A stretch of 64,000 bases of DNA, from positions 23,144,001 to 23,208,000 of the forward strand of contig OX467086.1 of NCBI GenBank assembly GCA_950106755.1, read 5' to 3'. This document shows positions 38,820 through 49,768 of the stretch, piece by piece (positions within the stretch are counted from its first letter, which is position 1; each line of letters starts with the position of its first letter). The translations under genes and the position numbers were made by a program. The DNA comes from Climacium dendroides (taxonomy: Eukaryota; Streptophyta; Bryopsida; Hypnales; Climaciaceae). The notes below the pieces were generated by a model, which was not told the origin of the DNA, searched no databases, and saw only the letters and a list, made by a program, of their open reading frames with translations.

Positions 38820-39800
38820 CTAAAGCTCAAAGAGCAGGTTCACGGAAATCCTAATTTCAGAGTGAAGGCCCGAGAAAGCAAAATCCCGGCACCTACAATC
38901 TTAATCGCTTCGGCAACCTATAATCTACAAATATACCTTTTTGATGTAGAGAATCAAAGACTTCGCAACTCCTGTCAGACTCCTGTTCAAGAATCCTTGG
39001 CCTCCAGCTACAGAATACCTAGCCTCCCTATCTGTTTTCGGATTCCGAGCCGACGCCGGTACCAGGAGGCTCCAATGCGAGGAGATATATAGAACCGATG
39101 AGGAAGAAACGATTAAAAAACCACAATGCACATCAAAAGGACAGATCCAATTCCCCTGCAGCCGCAAAATTTTCTTAATATCAAATCCGAGAATTTCGTC
39201 TACTTCTCAATGAAAGTCGACCCCCGAGAAAGATCTCGAAATCAAGAACACGACTCCCCTGTCCAAGGACTCGTACAAATCTCTAAATCTCAAGAAAATT
39301 AACTTTAAAAAACCGAAATGCAGAGCAACAGGACAGCTCCAATTCCCCTGGCACCGCCGAATTTCCAAAAACTCCGACTTCTTCAGTGCAAAAGTAGTCC
39401 AATCCCCGGGAAAAAAAACTCGATTCAAGAACAGTACTCCCCGCTCCAAAGGACTAACTTGTTCAAGGCTCCGTATCGCAAGCCCGGACAGCAATCCGCC
39501 GAATCACGACCGACAAGCACGGCCGGAGACCAAGACGTGAAGTCGCAAACCAAAGACGAATCTCGTCGGTCGTCCACTGCACTAAACCCGAGGTCTCACC
39601 CTAGCTACCATTCCAAATCCCGGCAATTCGACTCTGTTCACCACACCAGAAGCAATCAACAGAGAAAAAATTGGGAAAAACAGGGGCTGCGGCAACCAGA
39701 GGGGGAGGAGCTTGCGAGAAATGAATGCGACAACACACCAGCAAGCCTGGCAAGCTTCTGGCTACTGTAAGCAGACGGAGATTCTTCTCACCATTCAAAC
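38820..39800 (-). promoter_or_regulatory. Kinesin-5 leader region with internal tandem duplication
   Basis: GC-richer sequence just upstream of the first recognisable motor exon, which must contain the 5' UTR and the initiating exon. Two units of about 190 bp (about 39115-39302 and 39303-39490) are diverged tandem copies sharing GGACAG(A/C)TCCAATTCCCCTG. On the minus strand an ATG followed directly by a good donor (GTGAGA) lies at about 39785-39787. Splicing from it to 38819 would give a start Met followed by ETLARD; this is only a candidate. Confidence 0.4.
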
Positions 39801-39839
39801 AGTTTATTCCCGCTTTACTTTCTTCACCCTTGTGTTTCT

Positions 39840-40248
39840 ACCCCCTTTTTCTTTCAAAATTTCACAAAACGTGTAGAGATTCCATACCTACCCGCAAACT
39901 AAAACTCCTCATAACTTTCATCTCATTAATCAAAATGAAATGATTCAAAGCTTTCCATATTTATGTAAATCTAAAGAACCAATTTCAAATTTTTATTTCT
40001 TAAAAAGTGATTTTTAAAGAAGTTTTTTGGGGTGCCCAAGTTGCCTGCAGAATGTTGAAAATTACATATCAAGCAATAACTTTTTAACCATGTAATCAAA
40101 ATTTATGAAAATTGTTGTGCCTTAAAGCTACTCCTTGGGTACATGTTTTGTGAAATTTTCAAAGAAAAGAAATAAAAATTTCATTTGTAATGAGTTGCCC
40201 AAAATTGCTATGATGTCCCAAAACAGTGTTTGGACCTTTAGGGGTTAA
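39840..40248. mobile_element. TTAA foldback element, copy 2 (left arm truncated)
   Basis: The right arm is complete and ends TTTGGACCTTTAGGGGTTAA (TTAA at 40245-40248). The left arm is reduced to a short remnant around TTCAAAATTTCACAAAAC. The centre carries the family's AACTTTCATCTCATTAATC and AAGTGATTTTTAAAGAAG stretches, also seen at 11857-12273 and 45697-46444. No coding frame. It starts right behind the kinesin leader region. Confidence 0.7.
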
Positions 40249-42442
40249 AGAATGTCAAATTTACCCAATACATATGCCAAGGACTAAGAGTGTTCAATGA
40301 ATGACTTTCAAGAAATTGTAGAAACAAAGAACGCACCTAAGAATCCATCTAGGAATCCAATCATTTTTTGACTAACTACATTCACTTCTTTGTCCTCACA
40401 TTGAAAGGGGTGGAGAGGATTTAACGTCACTTAGAAAATTAGTGTCGCCACAAAATTTCGTTTTTTTGAAAATTGACCCAATACCAGAATGTTTCGACCT
40501 GCACTAATTCAAAAATAGAATTTTATAGGTAAAAATTAGTGTCACACACACTATTACTATTCCACGCACTACCTTATGAGGACAACTCCGTGTACGGTCA
40601 TGATGGGGCCGCATCCTTCCATGGGTAAAGACTAAAGAGGTCCCCAGTGTAATAATGCGGGTTGTGAATCGGTTGTGTGGGCAAATGATAGGCGTCAGTC
40701 AGTGTTGAAGTCGTGGTGGCGGCAGTCGGTCTTCTAGCTTGAGGGTCCGTCATTTGCCTCGGCTAGCTGCCTCCATCTGTTGCCTGGCTGGGCCCTGGGA
40801 CTTGAGACTGAGGTTTTGAGCTAGCTTGGCTTGTTGTTGCAAAAGGAATGGGCTTGGGTGGAAGGGAAAGCTAGCTCTACTGCACAGTCCCTGTACTGTA
40901 CTGCAATAATGTTCGTCACTTTTTCTTTGGCCGGCAGAGTGGCCATGGCAGGAGCAGACATGCTGCATGATGATGATGAGTGTGTCCCAACTTAACTTTT
41001 AGAGCGAGCGAGCGAGCGCGCTCGGTTGCAGTCGTCAAGCGCACACACACGGAGTCGATCACATACCGGTAATGTAAGCTACAGGACGGAGACCTGCTGG
41101 CATACACCTGCTACCAGTCTCTCTCACGCAATTTTCACGCAACTTCCATCCCGATTTCCACTTCTTCGATCGCAGCGCTCAAACCAAGTTCAAACCTCAG
41201 TCGTCGTCTCTAACCCAGCTCAAACCAAGCCTCAGGACCCCAAACTTAAGTTCAGATAATCGCATGATAATTGCTTTCGTCGTAGACGAAAGCTTGTCCC
41301 CCAAATATTTGTTAAAACTCAGCTGAAACTGTTTGTATTCCGGCGATGATTAACTTAACTTAACCCACCAAAGTGGCTGCCTGCCTGCTCCTGTGGCGTA
41401 TCTGTCGCCATGGGTACTAGCTCCGAGTGTCTGGTTTATGACTGCCTAGCTGCCTGCCAGTCATGGCGGTTGCAGTGTTGCACTGCAGCACACGCTCAAT
41501 GATTCCGTTGCTCTTGTGGTCACTGACTTGTTGTTACGGCAGTAACTGACTCATGCCGGGGATATGAGGCAGGAGTAAACATAGTCTGAGCGTCGGTGTA
41601 CTAAAAGCGTGCCGTAATAAATCTAGATAAGGGAGTTATCCGAAAAGTTATCCTTTGTTTTGTCATTCACTTTGAAGCAGGGATCCCAGAACTAGTTTAT
41701 GGATTTTAGTGTAATGTGCTACCTACTTTATGGAGTTTAGTGCAATGTGCCACCTTCAAGACAAACACACATCAGCTCTGGCTGCCTCGAGAGCGAGTAG
41801 TATTCAGAAAAAATAGAAAAAGAAAGGATTTTGCAAGTTGTAAAGGATTATTGGGAGTACTATAACACAAAATGGACTAAATAGATGCTAATTTGGATGT
41901 GGAGGAAGTTGCAAATTGGCTATCAAATTCTATCGGTTGTTGTAGTCTTGGCTAAAATCTAATTTTTTTTAAGGATTTTCTCCAATGTACATTTTGCTAA
42001 TGAAAATTTTCAGTAGCAATGGAGCGAATTTTAGCCACTTTTGTGAACACTACTTTGAAGTTGTCAATGTATGTAATAACTTAAACTATATGGAAATACT
42101 TACTGCTACCTTTGAAGTTGTCCTCTACTACCCTATGTGACAATTACATTGGGCATAAATTAAATCATTTTTGTAAAGAAGTGCCCCATGTCATATGCTG
42201 ACATTCATCTTTGTCAACTATTTGATCTTCATATATAGCGACAATGTTACTTGCTTTAATCTTCAATCTCAACCAAATCAATTGTTGGAATTACACAATA
42301 AAAAGTATAGAGGTTAGAAGATGAAAATGAAGTAAAACTCTATAACATTATTGAACAATTATGCTAGGGGATCACTTTGGGTTGGAATTGGAGGACTCCC
42401 TCAAATATCATTGGTTTACATGATGAAGATCATACTATAGAT
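40249..42442. other. Gene-free region with a GC-richer island
   Basis: 40560-41760 is clearly GC-richer than its surroundings, with CpG-containing runs and a GAGC microsatellite (41001-41020). It has no frame resembling a known protein and no exon chain I could assemble. It could be a promoter or CpG-rich island, a non-coding RNA, or a decayed gene. 41800-42442 is AT-rich without visible features. Confidence 0.4.
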
Positions 42443-43141
42443 TTAACCACTAAAGCCCTGAACTACATTTTTTGGCAATATAGTGATTTTAAATAGCTCA
42501 CTATGAATGAATTTTGATTAATGAGATGAAAGTTATGAAAAGCTATAGTTTGCGAGTAGTTTGCAGGTAGTTGAGAAATTTCTATTTTAAGATAAACTTT
42601 GAAGTCCTTTGTTTAATATAATTTTCAATATTTTTGAAAAAAAATAAAAATATTAGGTGTAGATTGTTTATTGCAACCATTGGGGTTGGCATTTTTGAAT
42701 TTTGTAAATAAATTGTTAATAGTTTAGTATTTTAAATCATTGTCTACATCTTTCTACTTACTATTTTTTTCCTATACATTGTACAATCATTCAAATAATT
42801 TGAAAATTTTCAAAAGTGTGACTAACTTGCCTTGAAGAATGAATTCAAAGAAGCACCACTATTTTGGACATTTTCATACAAATGTGACCTTGTGAAGTGC
42901 AACTACCCAAGTTCTTGTAGGGCCCAAAAAGGATTTTTGTAACTTCAAACACTAATATCTTGCAATCCACATGGTAGAAATTTCTGAAATTTTTTCTACA
43001 TCTTTCTAGTCCAACATACTACAAGATCTGATGGTTACATGTGTTCAAAAAAAATTTTGTTTTAAATTTGGTATTTGTACTAAAAATGACAATTTTGGAG
43101 TGTTTTTGGTAAAAACATAGTCAAGAACCTCTAAGGATTAA
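42443..43141. mobile_element. TTAA element, divergent subfamily, copy 3
   Basis: Bounded by TTAACCACTAAAGCCCTGAA on the left and CCTCTAAGGATTAA on the right, an imperfect inverted pair. The left tip and the next 60 bases resemble the foldback family (TTTTTTGGCAATATAGTGATTTT). The interior (for example AGTGCAACTACCCAAG and ATATCTTGCAATCCACATGG) is shared along its length with 60000-60720. No transposase frame is visible. Confidence 0.65.
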
Positions 43142-45696
43142 ACAAAAGGTGCCCCTTCAAGTATCAAAAAGAGTTGTTTGTCAATATACAAGGGAAGGGG
43201 AGCAATAAACAATTTTATGTTGGTACATCTTGTATTTTACCTTTCATCATTCTCTTATAAAATAGGGCATCATTGATAATTGTCCAAAGTGAATTCCTAC
43301 TATATTAGATTAATGGAAAAATGTATAAACTCTAATCTTCTATTACATGAAGCAATTGGAGTTATAGAACAAGATAATTATATGAAGGTTGAAAAATGAG
43401 AACAAGTACAATATTTAAGTCTATAATACTCCGGTGTACACCTTTGAGGACCTAATTGGATTTTTTGAGACAACTTTAGCCCTAATTCAATAAATGAACA
43501 ATGTCCAAAAAATAAGATTACCTACCTATTAGCTTGAACTCAAGGCTTAAATGCTTGGATCTTTGCCTACACTAACTCCTAGATATTAGAGTTCATTATG
43601 TGGGGCATCCCCAATTGTAATATTGGCATCAAAGGAAGGTTTAACCCTTAAAGGACAAATAGGTGACCTTGAAAATCATCCTTTTTCATTACCAAATAAA
43701 TCATTGGCTTAAGAAATAGCAAAAGTGCTCATTAGAAGTCAAACTATTGTAGAAGACATCCCCTTTTCATAATAAAATTTCAACTAAATATAAATAGATG
43801 CACTTTTGTCCTACTAGAAGGATTCCCTATCATCCATGTTAATATTTAAAGGTTAACTAAGAACAATACAAAAAATAAAAAACACAACACCACACATATC
43901 CTAGTTTTGGTACTTCGAGGAGTTTTCTTGTGTTTTTCTCAAACTCCAAGTTCTAATTCTACATTGTATACATTTTATGATCAATTCTATTAGGGGTAGT
44001 AATACCCCTCTAAGAAATAGACAATTCTTGGAGATTGGACACATGGAATTTTCTTAGTGGCTTTTTATGTTTTTTGGATCTCTCAACCTTTGAGGTTTTG
44101 GAGGTGCCGTTCTTCTACTCTGGCCGGAGGTGAAGAAATGGGTTGAAAAATGGTTTTCTTTGATGATTCTACACTCTTGCTCACGTCACTTTCACCTTGC
44201 TTGATGCGTGTGTTGTTTTTCACACCCCCAGTTTAGTCCTACTTCTAAGTTGCTTACGCCACCTGCATTCTGCACCACTTGCATGCATTCGTGACAGTGA
44301 ATTAGTCTCAACCTCCGAGAAAACCATGGTGCTCATGTCGACAAGGAGTGTCACACCACCTTCTTACTCAACAGCTTTCCATTAGCTCCTCATTTCTCTC
44401 ACCACACTCAATTCTGCGAGAAAATTTGCTGCAAGGAGGGACTGTGACTACCCCAATTGTCTGATTTGGCTCAAATTTCTTCCCCAACACAGACCCGATC
44501 CTCAGATCTCCATGATTGTGCTTCCAAAGCTCCCCAAAGGGACATTCAATGCAAGCAAGGCAAAAGGAGAAGGGACTGCACATGACAAGACTGCTTGTGA
44601 ATGCCATCATGCTATAATTAGGGTTCCGGTGACATGAGTGCTGGCAGCACTCACGGGATGTTGAATCCTGCCGGCGAAAAAGAAGCGGCTGATGAGGGCG
44701 GAGGCCGAACAAGAAACTCGCGGGTTCCTTCGGCGCGACAATAGTGGCGAGCAACTAGGGAATCTCATAACTCTCTCGAATAGCGTCCAACAGGTGTGAT
44801 CCTTGTGCCTGAAAGCGGATTGCCTGATTTTTCCCTTTGCTTTTTTCTTTGGGTGGTCACACCGTCACACATTGAATGTCTGATTGCAGACTTTGGATTA
44901 GTCTAGATAAGCCGCAGTTTTGGCTCGACGCTTGCCACTCTCGGGACTGCACGACTGGTAAGCTGAGATTCTCCAAGTGTATGGTCTGATCAGGTATTCT
45001 TCATCAGGGCATCATGTGGGAACTTGCTGCCAACCTCTTTCTGCCTGCCTTCGGAAGGCTGGAATATTCTGTTCATGTACCCAACGACAAAGGCCACGAT
45101 CTGATCGAAGTGCAACTCGTACAGGAGTAGGCGTCATAATGAACATTTGAAATCCAAAACCAAATTCCAGTCCCTTGAGATCATCGCCACTAGTTCTGCA
45201 AAATTGGACCATGGCATGAAGAAGTGGCGAGGAACTGCTGCCTCGTGAAATGTGGTGGTGCGCTCAAGTCCTTGGCATACTTCGCACCAACAACCCTCAA
45301 CCCTCAAAGGATGACGGGGTGACTTTGGAAATCGTCAATTTTTATGACTGTGTAAAGCATTGGCTTAAAAAATTATAAAAGCACTCATTGCAAGACAAAC
45401 TATTGTAGAAGACCTCCCCTTTTCTTGCAAAATTTTGAGGATGAATAGTTGCACTTCTGTCCTACATAAAAAGACCATCTGTCATTCATTGGACACAAAA
45501 CCTCCATCTTGATGTTTAAGGATAAAAGTCCTTGCTAAAGTTCTCCCCTTTCATCTCACACCTCTCATTAGCCTCCACATCCTTCATTAAGGCCAAAGTC
45601 AAAATTGACCAAGGTGGCATGAGTGTAACATTGCCTACTACAAAGGCCCTCAGATGCCGAGCAAATGTAGAAGTAACAGGAGGAACAACACAACTT
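43142..45696. other. Gene-free region with a GC-richer block
   Basis: About 43640-43850 and 45290-45510 are diverged direct copies of one dispersed repeat (shared AAACTATTGTAGAAGAC). Between them, 44100-45290 is GC-richer and has a 128-codon minus-strand frame at 44368-44754. I do not recognise its product and found no supporting exon chain, so I do not call a gene. A stretch around 45580-45690 resembles 50815-50935. Confidence 0.4.
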
Positions 45697-46444
45697 TTAA
45701 CCCCTAAATGCAGAAACTGCATTTTTCAGCAACATTGTGATTTTGAGTAGCTCACTATGAATGGAGTTTTTATTTATTTTTCCTTTGAAATTTTCACACA
45801 ACATGTGCCCCAAAAGTAGCTTTAAGGCCCAACAATTTTTGTAACTTTTGACTACATGGTTAAAAAGTTATTGCATACTATATGATTTTCAATGCTCGGT
45901 GGGCAGCCCAAGCAGCCCAAAAAAATTCTTCAAAAATTACTTTTTTCAAAATTTTCTTTTTGAAATTGGTTCTTTAGATTTATGTACATGTGTGAAGCTT
46001 TGAATCATTCCATTTCAACAAGTGAGATGAAAGTTATGAAGGCTTTTAGTTTGCAAGTAGGTATGGAGTCTTTGAAAATCATACCTACTCACAAACTAAA
46101 AATCTTCATAACTTTCTTGTCATCTATCAAAATGGAATGATTCAAAGCTTCCCACTTGTATATAAATATGTAGAACCAATTTTTTTTTTTAAATTAAAAA
46201 AATTGATTTTTAAAGAAGTCTTTTGGGTTGCTCGGGCTACCCGCCGAGTGTTGAAAATGACATATCATGCAATAACTTTTTAACTATTCAATTAAAAGTT
46301 ATGAAAATTGTTGGACCTTAAAGGTACTCCCTGGGAAAATGTTGTGTGAAAATTTCAAAGAAAAAAAAATGAAAACTCCATTTGTAATGAGCTACCTAAA
46401 ATTACTAAAATGCCAAAAAATGCAATTTGGGCATTAGGGGTTAA
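45697..46444. mobile_element. TTAA foldback element, copy 4 (intact, 748 bp)
   Basis: The most complete family member. It starts TTAACCCCTAAATGC and ends GCATTAGGGGTTAA, with TTAA on both outer edges (45697-45700 and 46441-46444). Almost the whole element is one imperfect palindrome centred near 46072. The arms share AACTTTCATCTCAC/ATC-type, AAAAAGTTATTGCAT-type and TGTGTGAAAATTTC-type blocks. TTAA target sites and CCC-starting tips are characteristic of piggyBac-like elements. There is no coding capacity, so it is a foldback MITE mobilised by an enzyme encoded elsewhere. Confidence 0.85.
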
Positions 46445-47395
46445 TGTAACATGGTATTGGTATGGAGTCATTTTTCTCAAATTGAATGTAGCAAGCAAAA
46501 AATGGCTTTGCCAAGACCGACTAGGATGGTTGGTAGCATTGTTCTTACTTGTACCTACTTGAAATTTGAGTCTTCTAGGGCAACAAAGATTCAACTTCCA
46601 TCTTTTATCATGAAGGAACACTTGGTAGAAATCAATGAACATTTGAAATTCAAAATCAAATTCTAGTCCTCAAGACACCAACTAGTGCCAAAGGAGCACA
46701 TCAATGTTGTTGCTAGAACTACAATGATGTATTGTTGTGTATAACGGGTCTCCAAAGTAATATCGAACACCCAAGCATATAGGCTCAAATAAGAAATAAT
46801 CTTTTGTGTGAATTAAGGAAATTAGGCCACATTATCATTTGGAAGAAGATTTTTTTTGGATGTTTTGGTTTACCTTTAAGTTAACCCTTAACATCCTCAC
46901 AAACATTCTACTAACTAGCCCTTTGGGCTAACTTTTTATTGTATTTTCAGAAATTAGGATGTTTAAAGATTAAATAAAACCTCTTACAATTGGTGAATAA
47001 TGTTATGAATTTCAAATTCATTTTTACAACTCTACATGTGTAGTTTTTAAAGACAAAAAGCATTTAAAATTTAATATTTTCAATACATGGATTTAACGTT
47101 TATGAAGAAACAAGCATTAACATCCCTACATAAAAACACCACCACTCTAGCCTAGTTTTGCAAGTACGCCAAACAACCTTAAATTGGGTTATAGGACCCA
47201 AATTTCTAGAAAGCAAGAGTGAGGCCCCACTATACAACAATGACCAAGGATGACAAATATTGGCATGAAGGCAAGATCCTGGCTTGGATTATTGAGATTT
47301 TCAAACAATTGTTATCATTCACCTCATTTCTCTGCATACTCTAGTCGCAAGTGGTCATTGAAAACTTGACAACAAGTACAAATAGGCAAGGATGT
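46445..47395. other. Gene-free AT-rich stretch
   Basis: Only short frames. Part of 46600-46680 (AATGAACATTTGAAAT and following bases) resembles 45135-45190. Nothing else recognisable. Confidence 0.5.
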
Positions 47396-47657
47396 CCCAA
47401 TTCGTGGCCACAACACAAACAAAGCAAGCATGGCACAATGGCAAGAGTGGGGCAATACATAACAAATTTACCCAGCTATATCCCAATTTGTGAACACAAC
47501 TCAAACAAAGCAAGCACAACACAATAGTGAGAGTGGAACAATACATAATAAGTTTGCCCCAGCTATATCCCAGTTTGTGAACACAACACAAACAAATCAA
47601 CCATGGCACAACAACGAGAATGGGGCAATACATAACAAATTTACCCAGCTACATCCC
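47396..47657. repeat. 86/87-bp tandem repeat, three copies
   Basis: Three direct copies, each running from CCCAATTTGTGAACACAAC (or a variant) to a GGCAATACATAACAAATTTAC-like end. The CCCAGCTATATCCCA junctions fall at 47471, 47558 and 47644. Copies differ by several substitutions. The repeat keeps frames open on both strands, which explains the artificial repeat-like frames there. Confidence 0.88.
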
Positions 47658-49630
47658 ATCGATTCATGCGGGATGGAATATATGTTTAAAACCTACCCCA
47701 CTATCTTACCGAGCCGGACAATGATTGTACACTATGATGGTGGTGCTTTAAGAACTTTCCAACGATACCAAGAACATATGCACCACCTACTCCTTCCATT
47801 GCCTACCCGCACTCAAAATCCTTTTTTCTTTCAAATTTCCTACTTCACCATTGATTCTAAAGTTGTCCGAATGGTGTGAAGCCTAAGAATACTCAGATTC
47901 TCTGAGAGCCAAATTGCCCGATTGCCCAGGTGACTTGAACTACCAAACTCACTTCCAATCTTCAGGTACAAAAAAACACAAAGAGCTAGCAACAATCATC
48001 AGTGAGAATTTTAACAGCCAGCACAAGGAACTATTTTCAGGACAATTAAAAGTTGCAGAAATGGACCTATGAATGGGAGTTGGATGGGAGTTAAGTTATG
48101 TACCATGGAATGGAAAGGAGTTTGTGTGGTACCTGGTACCCAAAGGCTTAAAAATTATTTTGAATTATTGTGTTGGAAATTCGATACCAGGTGGCAATGT
48201 ACTCAGCACAGACCTTGAGGTGGGTACCCTCCAATCTGCCACTTTTTGCTACTGTCGGTTTGGTTATTTCACGAGTCGAATTTTTTCCACATGTTTTTTT
48301 TGGGTTGGGAAGTGGTTGATAGGAGGTTCCGATGTACCAAAGAATGTGACATTTGGATACCGTATGCAAAAGTTATGAAGGAACAAAGATCATGTTCTAA
48401 AAATTGTTCCTTCCATGTAGTAAGGTGGGAGGTTCTAAAATGGATCAGGCTCTATAGTGGCCCATGTACTTAAGTGTACACTATTTGTACATGTTGCTTT
48501 TTCATAGCCTTCAGCAATGTACATTTTAGGAGGTGAGCCATTTTAGAGCCCTATGCTATTTCAACTTCAGAGTTTTATAAATAACTCCATAAAGCTCCAA
48601 AAAATATGAAATGACTTGGATTAAATGTCAATTCCACTTGAAAATTTACTGAAAAAATATTTTGAGATATTTCACTTCCTCAAAATTCAGTTTCAAGCCT
48701 TTAGATGGTCTGTTTATGAACCTCCTACTTTACCAGATACATATTGATTTTGGAGATGTACATGGAGTGATGATGGCTGATTTAGGTAGGGTGCAATTTT
48801 GGATGTATCCACGTTAGTTAGGGCCTTTACAATAAGTTATGGCATTCTTAAGTTTATGAAAGCCATCACACTTTAATGTATACAATTACAATTCCAAAAA
48901 ATCGATACAACCTATTAAAATGTTGGCTTTTTGTTCAATTTAGAGCAAATTCCTAGAAGCTCAAAAAAGATTGCCTTGGGTATTTAGGGCTTAACCCTAG
49001 AGCATTTGGACTCTTCTCCAGAATTGACGATTTGGAGAAAATCATTATAAAGTGCTATTTGGAAGAATATTTTAGAAATGATATACAAAGAATAGTTGTA
49101 GATTTTGAGTTTTACATTCCATCCATACAATTAGATTCACCAATGCAATCACAAATAATTTTCTATAAATTTGGAAAGGAAAATTTCAAAATTCCTTCTA
49201 AATTCAATTACAAGCAAAATATTATCATTTTTTGAGTAAAACTTGTCAGAATGGATTTGAAATGAGTTTCTCTTCACATGATGATTTTTTGAAATCTTTT
49301 GTGTTTTTTACATCTATGACCTCTTTTTTGCAAATCTAGTTTTGAACTAGAGTCAATGCAATTTGACCACTTGACACACTTCCACATTTGTAATTTTAGA
49401 AAACTTTGTATTTTAGTAACACCAAATCCAACCATTAGATAAGACAAGAACTTGATTAAGTATCACCAAAAATTAGGATGGCTTTCATCCAAGCAGGAAC
49501 AAGACATAAACAAGAAATAAACAAGAACTCCAATCTGTTCATTGTCCAAAAAATGAAGGTTGGAGCGCTCTAGGGTTAAACCTTCTTCCCACCCTTGTTT
49601 CAATTTTTTTTTTTTTTTTTACAATTAACT
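47658..49630. other. Gene-free stretch with dispersed repeat fragments
   Basis: 48740-48830 matches 12545-12650, and 48880-48990 matches 3640-3760/14600-14750, including a TTAA-type end at about 48985-48995. Long T runs occur at about 49600-49620. No exon chain or known domain was found. Confidence 0.45.
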
Positions 49631-49768
49631 TTGTTAAGGTAAGGTAAACCAACCTATGACAGTCCAAATGCCAACCAACCCATCGCAGATAAAAAGAATT
49701 TCTAGTGATTCACATTTCAAAAACTAGACATCCCTTTGGACTGTCATAGGCAGAGTTACCTTATAACT
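49631..49768. mobile_element. Hairpin MITE-like element
   Basis: The left part GTTAAGGTAAGGTAAACC followed by CCTATGACAGTCCAAA is repeated in inverted, imperfect form at the right (TTTGGACTGTCATAGG, then TTACCTTATAAC). The whole 138 bp can fold into one hairpin. Clear flanking target duplications were not identified, so the superfamily is unknown. Confidence 0.6.

Noticed and set aside
44368..44754. 128-codon minus-strand frame as a gene
   Set aside because: No recognisable domain, no matching exons on either side, and adjacent to dispersed repeats. Left as unassigned GC-richer sequence.
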